Below, piece after piece: positions 1 through 6,293 of a stretch of 6,749 nt of DNA (its first letter is position 1; the number at the start of each line of letters is the position of its first letter). Source of the stretch: Chloroflexota bacterium. Lineage in GTDB: Bacteria; Chloroflexota; Dehalococcoidia; SM23-28-2; RBG-16-64-32. Below the pieces are notes generated by a model. The model saw only the letters and a program-made list of their open reading frames with translations. It did not search any database and had not been told where the DNA came from. Both the position numbers and the translations under genes were made by a program. The stretch is from NCBI GenBank assembly GCA_022560365.1, contig JADFTG010000065.1:1-6749 (forward strand), written 5' to 3'.

Positions 1-232
1 CAACCTCTATCACGTCTATGGCTACTACTATCCGAACGATCTGCGCGTAGAGGGGCTCTATAACTGGCTGGAGAAGGGCGACCTGTTCGGTGCCAGCCTG
101 CCGCTCTTGGGGCGCCTGGAGACGGTGCAGTTCTTCTCGATCGTGATGGTCGTATCGTTCCTTGTGCTTCTCCTGGGCACGTTCATTCGGCTTGAGCTGC
201 TGAGCCGGCCGGCCGAGCCAGAGGCCACGTGA
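1..232 (+). CDS. C-terminal end of a membrane protein, possibly a glycosyltransferase (partial, 5' end outside window)
   Basis: Reading from base 2, the frame is open to the TGA at 230-232 and gives 76 residues. The visible part begins with a tyrosine-rich stretch (YHVYGYYYPNDLR), followed by an amphipathic region and one clear membrane helix (about residues 44-62, FFSIVMVVSFLVLLLGTF). It ends in a short charged tail rich in Glu and Pro. The stop codon overlaps the GTG start of the next gene in the 4-base string GTGA, which suggests translational coupling in an operon. The product cannot be named from this fragment. Its position directly before two polytopic glycosyltransferase-like genes makes another membrane glycosyltransferase or a partner of them plausible, but that is inference. 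Coding is supported by the unbroken frame, the hydrophobic helix and the exact junction with the next gene. Confidence 0.7.
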   Translation, partial: NLYHVYGYYYPNDLRVEGLYNWLEKGDLFGASLPLLGRLETVQFFSIVMVVSFLVLLLGTFIRLELLSRPAEPEAT

Positions 233-1845
233 CGGACTCCGCGCCGCACCTGCGCATCGGCAGCCGCACGGTCAACGTCTACCACATCGCCTTCATCGCC
301 ATTATCTTCTTCGCCGGCTTCACGCGCTTCTGGCGTCTGGACCAGCCGGAGCAGTGCTACTTCGACGAGGTCTATTTCCCAACGACGGCCGCGGAGATCC
401 TGCGCGGCGACAAGGCCGCCTGGGAGTACTTCGGTCACGAGAACACGCACCCGCCGCTTTCGAAGCTGCTCATGGCGGCCGGGCAGGGGATCTACGGCCA
501 CAAGGACTACAAGGGCGCAGACAACGGATGCTGGGGCGACGCAGAGGACGAGAGCAAGCGCACCGACCCTGACTGGCTCTACGACCCGGTCGGCTGGCGG
601 ATGCCGGGCGCCCTGGCCGGCGTCGGCGCGGTCGTCTTCATGTACATGCTGGCGCGAACGCTCTTCCGCAGCGAGATCGCCGGCCTCGCCTCCAGCTTCT
701 TGCTGGCGGCAGACGGATTGGTGTTCGCGCACGCGCGGATCGGGACACCGGACGCGCTGGTGCTCTTCTTCATCGTCGGCACCTTATATTTCCTCGTCTC
801 GAACCGTTGGGCGCTCGCCGGGGTCTTTTTAGGTCTGGGCGCGGCCACCAAATGGAACGCCGCCTTCATCGTCTTCCCGGTCCTGCTCTACTTCATCTGG
901 CGCTTCTACGTGCGCTGGCGGGAGTCCCAACCCGACCGCGAGCTGAGACCGGCGGAGCGCGTGCTGCTAGGCGGCGCCGCTCTGATCGGGCTTGGCGCGG
1001 CGGCTTCGGTGCCGCTGTACATCAACGAAGGTCACTTATCGTCGACGGTGTTGATCGGGTCCGGCGCGCCGGCGGCGCTCGGGTTGTTCGTTATCCTCGG
1101 CGGCCTCCTGGCCATCGCCAGCGATTCCTCGCTGCGGTCGAAACCGCGCGCGCAGGTGTACCTGCAGGCGGCGCTCTCCCTGCCGATCTTCTTCATAGCA
1201 CTGCCGTTCGCCGTCTACATGGCGACGTACATACCGATGTTCGCCGCAGGCTGGGGCCTTGACCACTGGTGGTACCTCAGCGACGAGTCATACAAGTTCC
1301 ACGCCAGTCTCATCGCCTCGCATGGCTGGCAGTCGGAGTTCTGGCAGTGGCCGATTAACGCTCGTCCCGTCTTCTTCTGGGTTGAGGGCGGCACATATAG
1401 CAAGATCTACAACCTCGGCAATCCGCTCGTCTACTGGATGTCGCTGCCGGCGTTGGCGTTCTCGCTCTGGCAGGGCGTCAAGTTCATCCGCATCCGCATT
1501 GAGGAAGGGTCACGTATCGCCATCTGGGGCCGCTTAGGGGAGCGGCAGGCGGCGCTGATCTTCGTTTTCATCTGCTGGCTAGTACTCTGGCTCTTCTGGG
1601 CCACGAACCCACGCACGCTCTTCTCCTACCACTACATACCGGCGTTCGTGTTCGCCGTGCTGGCGCTGGGATACGTCGTGCACTGGCTGTGGCACGAGAG
1701 CCATTTCGATCGGTCGCGGCAGATCGCGATCGTCTTCCTGGTGGCGGTGGGCGTGACGTTCGTCTATTTCTATCCGCACCTGGCGGCGGTCGACGTGCCG
1801 CAGTGGCTGGACGACCAGTACTACTGGTTCAGCTCCTGGCGCTGA
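229..1845 (+). CDS. Phospholipid carrier-dependent glycosyltransferase, PMT (protein O-mannosyltransferase, GT39) family
   Basis: A 538-residue polytopic membrane protein with about 12-13 predicted helices. The N-terminal half carries PMT hallmarks: an Asp-Glu pair in the first extracytoplasmic loop (YFDE, D46/E47, the position of the catalytic acidic pair in yeast Pmt1), HPPLSK at 74-79, WRMPGALAG at about 123-131, ARIGTPDA at about 169-176, and ATKWN at 206-210. The C-terminal half resembles the PMT_4TMC domain: SYKFHASL and SHGWQSEFWQWPINARPV up to about 380, then YHYIP at 467-471. Known PMT enzymes move mannose from a polyprenyl-phosphate carrier to Ser/Thr of exported proteins; the sugar and acceptor here are inferred. 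The GTG start overlaps the upstream stop, has a weak GAGG four bases upstream, and is followed at once by a plausible N-terminus and first helix (about 18-33). Two cysteines (C43, C101) lie in the long first outer loop. Family assignment is strong; exact donor is not known. Confidence 0.92.
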   Translation: MTDSAPHLRIGSRTVNVYHIAFIAIIFFAGFTRFWRLDQPEQCYFDEVYFPTTAAEILRGDKAAWEYFGHENTHPPLSKLLMAAGQGIYGHKDYKGADNGCWGDAEDESKRTDPDWLYDPVGWRMPGALAGVGAVVFMYMLARTLFRSEIAGLASSFLLAADGLVFAHARIGTPDALVLFFIVGTLYFLVSNRWALAGVFLGLGAATKWNAAFIVFPVLLYFIWRFYVRWRESQPDRELRPAERVLLGGAALIGLGAAASVPLYINEGHLSSTVLIGSGAPAALGLFVILGGLLAIASDSSLRSKPRAQVYLQAALSLPIFFIALPFAVYMATYIPMFAAGWGLDHWWYLSDESYKFHASLIASHGWQSEFWQWPINARPVFFWVEGGTYSKIYNLGNPLVYWMSLPALAFSLWQGVKFIRIRIEEGSRIAIWGRLGERQAALIFVFICWLVLWLFWATNPRTLFSYHYIPAFVFAVLALGYVVHWLWHESHFDRSRQIAIVFLVAVGVTFVYFYPHLAAVDVPQWLDDQYYWFSSWR

Positions 1846-1849
1846 GGGG
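1844..1849 (+). promoter_or_regulatory. Ribosome binding site (GAGGGG) for the 711-residue membrane protein
   Basis: GAGGGG begins inside the TGA stop of the PMT gene and lies 9 bases before the GTG at 1859. This spacing supports the GTG as the start and fits reinitiation by ribosomes finishing the PMT gene. A second weaker AGGG at 1854-1857 is too close to the start to serve. Confidence 0.6.
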
Positions 1850-1858
1850 TACTAGGGC

Positions 1859-3994
1859 GTGCTTGCCGCTGTCTACCTCCTGAGCCTCGCCCTGGCGGGC
1901 ATCGCTGCGGTCACGGTGCTTCTGCCGAACGCCCCGGTGATGGTGCGGCTGGCCGGCGGCTTCATCGCCGGCATCGTCGTCGCCGTCTGGGTCACGTACG
2001 TCATCGCGCTCGGGTTCTCACCGCTCACCGACGAATCCCTCCTCGTCGGAATCTTCGTCTCGATCGTCGTCAGCGTCGGCGTCCTCGTGGCGCTTGTCCC
2101 GCGCCTGCGGCTCGCTGACTTCCGTCTCAGGCCGCTCGAGATCGCGCTGATTGGACTGGCGCTGATCTTCTCGTTCTGGCTGATGGACCAGCGTCTGTCG
2201 GTCAACGACGATGCGCCCGGCAACCCGGTGGTGGTCTCCGCGAACACCTGGGGCGACACGGCGCTTCACGTGTCGCTGGCGCGCTCCTTCTCGCAGGGCG
2301 ACAACTATCCGACCGAGTACCCGTTTTACGCCAACGAGCCGATCCGCTACCACTTCGGGTATGACTTCTTCGCTGGCGCGCTGGAGAAGGGTGGCTTCAA
2401 CGTGCCGATGGCGTTCAACCTGCCGGGCGCGCTGGGCTTCGCGGCGATGATGATGCTGCTCTTTGCACTCGCGCGCTTGCTTTTCGCCGGCCATGGAGGC
2501 GGCACGAAGGATCCGGGGAGCTTACGCAACTTCGGCGTCTGGACCGGCCTCGTCGCCGTCGTGCTCTTACTCACGAACAGCTCCTTTGCCTTCGTCCGCT
2601 ACTTCGAGCAGTACGACACTATCCCCGAGGCGTTGAAGCCGACGCACTGGTTCGAGGAGCACTACCAGTACCTGGCTGTCGGACCGTACACCAGCGATAT
2701 CATCACGATCTTCAACACGCCGAACGTCTACCTGACGCAGACGCACCTGATCGTCGGGATGGCGCTCGTGCTCTTCGTAGCCTTCGGGCTCGTGCAGCCT
2801 CTGCGCGAGGGCGTTTCGCTGACGCGCCAACGTGGAGCGCTGCTGGGCGTGCTCTTTGGGCTCAGCTTCTGGCTCAACGGTGTGCTCTACATCTCAGCCG
2901 GCGTTTTCTTCGGTGTGTTGCTGGTGGTGTTCGCCGTGCTGGCGGCGGCGCGACACGACGACTTCACGCGGCAGCTCTGGGCGAAGGCGAAGGAGGCGGC
3001 CTGGTTTATCGTGCCGGCGCTTGGCCTGGCGATCCCGCAGGCGATCTGGCTGAACGGCGGCATGGGCACGGAGGGCAACGTTCAGACGCAGATCGGCTAC
3101 CTCGTCTGCTCGTCGCCGGACGCCTCGTGCTGGAGCAACGGCGGGATGGACCTGCTGAACATCGGTCACTGGGGGGACTTCGCGGAGTACTGGTGGCTGA
3201 ACGTTGGCCTGGCGGTCCCGCTGATGGCCCTGGCGATGATCTGGGGCTCGAACTCAGACCGCAAGATCTTCCTGGCGGCGATGGCCGTGTTCGTCTTCGG
3301 CAGCATGTTCCAGCTGAGCCGCGATCTGGGCGGGCACAACCACAAGATATTCAACCTCTGGGAGAACCTTACGAACCCGTTCGTCGCCTTCGCGCTTGTC
3401 GGCCTGTGGAACGTCTCGTCCCAGCGCGTGCAGCTCGGCTTCGCAACGATCGACGGGCGGGTCGTCCGCGCTGCGGCGAAGTTCGTCGTCGTGCCGGTCG
3501 TCTTCGTCTTCCTCGTACTCTCCGGCCTGCTCGACTTCATGACGATCAAGAACGACTTCAAGGTGGAGGTCTTCGGCGACAAGCGGCCGACGATCGAGTG
3601 GATCGACGAGAACCTGCCTCGCGATGCTGTCTTCCTGACGGCCTGGGGCGAGCTATACGTCGCGCCCAACCTGGCGGGTCGCGGCGTGTACCTGGGCTAC
3701 GATCCGTGGGCGGCCAGCGCTGGTTACGACGCGGAGACGCGCAGGCAGCGCACTGCCGAGATGTACGGCGCGCCCGACAAGGTGGCCGCTTGCCGGCTTC
3801 TGCTTCAGGAGGAGATCGACTACGTGCAGATCGGTCCGCAAGAGCGGGCCTCGGGTCGTTTCCCGCTGGACGCCGCGCTGTTCGAGCGAGACTTCGTAGC
3901 CGCCGGCAGCGTCGATGAGGCCGGTGGCCCCGTCACCTATTACGACGTGGCGGCTTCTTGCGGGGACTCTGTCTCCGTCGCTGCCGCGGGCTAG
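1859..3994 (+). CDS. Large polytopic membrane protein, probable GT-C glycosyltransferase (DUF2298/YYY-like)
   Basis: A 711-residue protein with about 14 predicted membrane helices. Four helices occupy the first 110 residues. A long outer loop follows (about 114-185) with WGDTALH at 131-137 and YHFGYDFF at 164-171. This resembles the loop of DUF2298 ('YYY') membrane proteins, where an acidic residue is followed by a tyrosine-rich NYYYFGH-type motif; the match is by eye and distant. After the last helix (about 541-562) comes a soluble extracytoplasmic domain with IEWIDENLPRDAVFL, AGRGVYLGYDPW at 606-617 and IDYVQIGPQER, a pattern common at the C-terminus of large bacterial GT-C proteins. A likely role is transfer of a lipid-linked sugar outside the membrane; donor and acceptor are unknown. 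The GTG start has GAGGGG upstream and lies 13 bases after the PMT gene, so the two are probably co-transcribed. C417 and C424 form a close cysteine pair in an outer loop. Confidence 0.88.
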   Translation: MLAAVYLLSLALAGIAAVTVLLPNAPVMVRLAGGFIAGIVVAVWVTYVIALGFSPLTDESLLVGIFVSIVVSVGVLVALVPRLRLADFRLRPLEIALIGLALIFSFWLMDQRLSVNDDAPGNPVVVSANTWGDTALHVSLARSFSQGDNYPTEYPFYANEPIRYHFGYDFFAGALEKGGFNVPMAFNLPGALGFAAMMMLLFALARLLFAGHGGGTKDPGSLRNFGVWTGLVAVVLLLTNSSFAFVRYFEQYDTIPEALKPTHWFEEHYQYLAVGPYTSDIITIFNTPNVYLTQTHLIVGMALVLFVAFGLVQPLREGVSLTRQRGALLGVLFGLSFWLNGVLYISAGVFFGVLLVVFAVLAAARHDDFTRQLWAKAKEAAWFIVPALGLAIPQAIWLNGGMGTEGNVQTQIGYLVCSSPDASCWSNGGMDLLNIGHWGDFAEYWWLNVGLAVPLMALAMIWGSNSDRKIFLAAMAVFVFGSMFQLSRDLGGHNHKIFNLWENLTNPFVAFALVGLWNVSSQRVQLGFATIDGRVVRAAAKFVVVPVVFVFLVLSGLLDFMTIKNDFKVEVFGDKRPTIEWIDENLPRDAVFLTAWGELYVAPNLAGRGVYLGYDPWAASAGYDAETRRQRTAEMYGAPDKVAACRLLLQEEIDYVQIGPQERASGRFPLDAALFERDFVAAGSVDEAGGPVTYYDVAASCGDSVSVAAAG

Positions 3995-3995
3995 C

Positions 3996-4574
3996 TCAGA
4001 CTGCCTGGCGCTCGTCGTCGGCCTTGCGTTGATGTGGCCAGATGATGAGTGAGTTGAACGTCCAGTTCCAGGTGAAACCCAGCAGTGCACCGATGGCGCT
4101 CGAGATGTAAGGCGCCAACGTGCCGATGAGGCTCTCGTCGCCCGCTGCGTCGCGCAGGATCGGCGTCAGCGCGTTGACCGTCACAACGACGATGATCGGG
4201 CTCATGATCGAGCTGACCTGGAACTTGATGAAGCGCTGGCCGATCCAGCCGGCGCGCGGGCGCCAGCGGAACGTCCAGCGGTCGTGCAGGTTGAACTGGC
4301 AGATGATGGCGATCTCCACCGCTACGATCGAGGCGATGAGCAGCCGGATGTCCGAGTGCGTGAAGAGGCCGAGGTCCGTCGAGGTGTCCTGGTTCGGCAG
4401 GAACCAGAAGACGGGCGCGTCGTAGACGAGGAAGAGGAAGAACTGGAAGATCGCGAAGCCCACGCCGCCGACGATGACGAACTTCACGAACGTCGTGGGC
4501 AAGTGGAGCCGGTGGGCGAGCCTGGCGGCTGCCGTCGTCCCTTCTTCTTGTTCGTTGTCGTCTTCGGGGTACAT
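3996..4574 (-). CDS. GtrA family small polytopic membrane protein
   Basis: A 192-residue protein with an acidic, charged N-terminal tail (about 1-25) and four predicted membrane helices (about 28-50, 75-94, 117-138, 151-177). This is the GtrA (PF04138) layout. Family features are visible: FVKFVIVGGVGFAIF at the start of helix 1, FNLHDRWTFRWR after helix 2 (about 94-105), and a final helix ending in WNWTFNSLIIW. GtrA proteins are thought to help move polyprenyl-phosphate-linked sugars across the membrane, or to anchor the GT2 enzyme that makes them. The GT2 gene lies 78 bases upstream on the same strand, the usual pairing; in many relatives the two are fused in one protein. The loop between helices 1 and 2 is rather long (about 51-74). 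The ATG start has GGAAAG six bases upstream. Its stop codon is one base from the stop of the opposing GT-C gene. Confidence 0.9.
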   Translation of the reverse strand: MYPEDDNEQEEGTTAAARLAHRLHLPTTFVKFVIVGGVGFAIFQFFLFLVYDAPVFWFLPNQDTSTDLGLFTHSDIRLLIASIVAVEIAIICQFNLHDRWTFRWRPRAGWIGQRFIKFQVSSIMSPIIVVVTVNALTPILRDAAGDESLIGTLAPYISSAIGALLGFTWNWTFNSLIIWPHQRKADDERQAV

Positions 4575-4580
4575 AGCGGG

Positions 4581-4586
4581 CTTTCC
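4581..4586 (-). promoter_or_regulatory. Ribosome binding site (GGAAAG) for the GtrA gene
   Basis: On the minus strand GGAAAG ends six bases before the ATG at 4574. It is a modest but well-placed Shine-Dalgarno match and supports this start. It overlaps the region where transcription would begin if the adjacent TATAAT is a real promoter. Confidence 0.45.
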
Positions 4587-4587
4587 A

Positions 4588-4593
4588 ATTATA
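4588..4593 (-). promoter_or_regulatory. Possible -10 promoter element (TATAAT) ahead of the GtrA gene
   Basis: The minus strand reads GATATAATTGG here, an exact TATAAT in otherwise very GC-rich DNA. It stands 13 bases before the GtrA ATG. A start about seven bases downstream would leave a leader of only about six bases, so the message would be nearly leaderless. At the usual 17-base spacing the -35 region reads CAACCG, a poor match, and there is no extended -10 TG. The element is therefore only a candidate. Confidence 0.3.
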
Positions 4594-4652
4594 TCGGCCG
4601 GGGCCTACTACGGTTGGACGGCCGCCGCGCGAGGCGCGTTGCAGGCGCGGGG

Positions 4653-5378
4653 TCAGGCGACGTCGCGCCAGGGACGCTCGCGGCGCATGCGTATGAGACC
4701 GTGCACGTCTTCCATGATCGTCCCGCCAATCTTCACGCGCGTGTCCGTGTCTTCGACCCAGCGCACGGGCACGTCCTTGATCCGGTAGCCCATCTTCTCA
4801 GCGAGGATGAGAAGCTCTGTGTCGAAGAACCAGTTGTTGTTCTTGATTCGCGGCAGAACGCGCTCGGCCACCTGGCGACTGATCGCCTTGAAGCCGCACT
4901 GGGCGTCGCTGAATCGCGTGAAGAACAGGCCCTTGATCATGGTGTTGTATCCGGACGTTAGGATCCGCCGCTTGAGCGAGCGCGTCACCTGCGATCCCTT
5001 CATCAACCGCGAGCCGGTCGCGACGCCGTAGCCGTCTTCCGCCACGGCCCTCGCCAGCGCCGGAAACGCCTCGATGCCGGTCGAGAGGTCGACGTCCATG
5101 TAGGCGCGGACTTCGGCGTCGCCCTCGCCCCAGACTTGCTTCAGGGCGAAGCCGCGGCCCTTGCGCTCGATGCGGACGTACTCGACCTCGCCCGGGAACT
5201 GCTTCTCGAGCTCGCGGCTGACGGCGGGCGTGTCGTCGATCGAGGCGTTGTCGGCGATGCGGATGCGCCAGTCGTAGGGAAAGTCGGTGCCGGCGAGGAA
5301 CGCACGCAGCTCTGGGATCGACTGTGGTAGTGCGCGCTCTTCGTTGTAAACGGGGATCACGACGTCGACGCGGGTCAT
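4653..5378 (-). CDS. Family 2 glycosyltransferase, polyprenyl-phosphate sugar synthase (DPM1/ALG5-like)
   Basis: A 241-residue soluble GT-A fold enzyme with no membrane helix, expected on the cytoplasmic membrane face. In order: VDVVIPVYNEE (4-14) nucleotide-binding start, IADNASIDDT (41-50), KGRGFALK (73-80), the metal-binding DxD as MDVDLS (D95, D97), GSR (122-124), DAQCGFKAISR (158-168) and WFFDTELL (183-190). The last two are typical of dolichyl/polyprenyl-phosphate hexose synthases, including the GT2 half of bacterial GT2-GtrA fusions. It probably transfers glucose or mannose from a nucleotide sugar to polyprenyl phosphate; the sugar cannot be read from sequence. The ATG at 5378 is preferred because the conserved fold begins directly after it. 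An in-frame GTG at 5402 would add eight polar residues; neither start has a strong ribosome site. It lies downstream of the 287-residue protein (45 bases) and upstream of GtrA, so an operon is likely. Confidence 0.9.
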   Translation of the reverse strand: MTRVDVVIPVYNEERALPQSIPELRAFLAGTDFPYDWRIRIADNASIDDTPAVSRELEKQFPGEVEYVRIERKGRGFALKQVWGEGDAEVRAYMDVDLSTGIEAFPALARAVAEDGYGVATGSRLMKGSQVTRSLKRRILTSGYNTMIKGLFFTRFSDAQCGFKAISRQVAERVLPRIKNNNWFFDTELLILAEKMGYRIKDVPVRWVEDTDTRVKIGGTIMEDVHGLIRMRRERPWRDVA

Positions 5379-5423
5379 TGCGCGCTCATCGTATCGGCTC
5401 ACCTTGTGCCGGTCGAGCGCGGA

Positions 5424-6287
5424 TCAGAGGATGATGCGCCGCGGCTGTCCGGTGGCGGTGCGGCGGAAGTTGTGGAAGACGAAGTGGCCGTCCTCGGTCT
5501 CGACATAACATCTGCGCCCGCCCTCGGCCGATGCGGCCACGTCGCGTATGGCCGCCTCAGCGTCGGCCCGTAGAGTCGCCGTCAGCGAGAAGGCGTCTGT
5601 ATCGAGCACGGTCTGCACCTGCGCGGCCGCCAGCTCGTTGAGCCAGCCGGTCAGCAGCTCCGCCCAGCCGAGGTGGAAGGCGTTGTCCGCGAAGCCGGCG
5701 GCTATCTTCTGGTGGTTCGTGTCGGGCGCGATGATGAGCGTGCTGGGGCCGAAGTTCGGCAGCGCCAGGTCCGACAGCAGCCGGTAGAGCATCTCGAGCC
5801 GTTCGTCGGCCGCCAGGGCAGACGTTGTGCGGAAGTGTCCGATGTCGAAAGCGATGGCGGTGCGCTCCTTTGTTCGCGTCACGGCGCCGGCGAACCACTC
5901 TTCGTACTCGGCGAAGCCGTCGGCGATGAGTGAACGCTGGACGGCGATGCAGTCGAGTGCCGCCCGGAGGAGAGGCATGGCCGATGAGTACGACGCCCTC
6001 ACGGTGACTGCACAGGCGTCGGCGAGATAAGAGAAGGCGCGTGACCACATCGTGAAAAGGCCGACTGCCTGTGGTGAGCGTGCCCTGGCGTTCGCGGCGA
6101 CGACCTGCAGCTGTACGTTCATCACTCGCTCGAAGAGGAAGAGGTCGTCTGGGAGGAGGAAGTTTGTCTGCCGGTGGGCGTCGAGCACCGCCGCCGTCGC
6201 CGACGTTGGGCGCGGCGGCAGCGAGTACCGCTCCGGGAACGCCTCCAGCCGGAAGCGGAGTTTCGGCCGCGGCTTGTCGTCGGTCAC
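5424..6287 (-). CDS. Hypothetical protein, 287 residues, mostly helical, family not recognised
   Basis: I do not recognise this protein. It has a basic, proline-rich N-terminus (about 1-30), no signal peptide and no convincing membrane helix, so it is probably cytoplasmic. Most of it reads as amphipathic helices rich in Ala, Leu and Arg. The segment around 100-121 (SAMPLLRAALDCIAVQRSL) is reminiscent of helical families with a conserved Arg and an acidic residue in one helix, such as DUF5677; this is a weak impression, not an assignment. Other possibly conserved spots are EYEEWF (127-132), DTNHQKIAAG (189-198) and FHLGWAELL (204-212). The last about 30 residues look like a small beta unit (CYVETEDGHFVFHNF) with a basic tail. 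The GTG start lies six bases after the dehydrogenase stop, without a strong ribosome site, so translational coupling is likely. Codon use and GC resemble the neighbours. Coding is well supported by the long frame and tight packing. Confidence 0.8.
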   Translation of the reverse strand: MTDDKPRPKLRFRLEAFPERYSLPPRPTSATAAVLDAHRQTNFLLPDDLFLFERVMNVQLQVVAANARARSPQAVGLFTMWSRAFSYLADACAVTVRASYSSAMPLLRAALDCIAVQRSLIADGFAEYEEWFAGAVTRTKERTAIAFDIGHFRTTSALAADERLEMLYRLLSDLALPNFGPSTLIIAPDTNHQKIAAGFADNAFHLGWAELLTGWLNELAAAQVQTVLDTDAFSLTATLRADAEAAIRDVAASAEGGRRCYVETEDGHFVFHNFRRTATGQPRRIIL

Positions 6288-6293
6288 GCGGGG

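Larger units (their letters stand above)
4575..4652. other. 78-base intergenic gap between GT2 and GtrA genes
   Basis: This is the longest gap in the window. Besides the GtrA ribosome site and the TATAAT, it holds a GC-only hairpin, CGCGC-GAG-GCGCG (4626-4638). On the minus strand no T-run follows the hairpin, so it does not look like an intrinsic terminator. Confidence 0.5.

Noticed and set aside
58..732. 224-residue minus-strand open frame opposite the PMT gene
   Set aside because: It is rich in Arg, Val, Glu and Asp with no recognisable domain, and it lies wholly opposite well-supported coding sequence, as expected from high third-position GC.
3127..3918. 263-residue plus-strand frame inside the GT-C gene
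   Set aside because: It is an alternate-frame shadow with Arg/Gly/Ala-rich, low-structure composition; the main frame has clear membrane helices and family motifs.
3990..3995. GCTAGC palindrome at the convergent junction as a regulatory or attachment site
   Set aside because: Six bases is too short to support a site, and it is simply the GT-C stop codon in context; no repeat partner was seen.
4626..4638. GC-only hairpin as a terminator after the GT2 gene
   Set aside because: The stem is only five base pairs with a three-base loop and no T-run on the minus strand; such hairpins are expected by chance in this GC-rich sequence.
4284..4961. 225-residue plus-strand frame opposite GtrA and GT2
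   Set aside because: It crosses two real genes and their gap on the opposite strand, and its composition is Glu/Arg/Val-rich without any motif.
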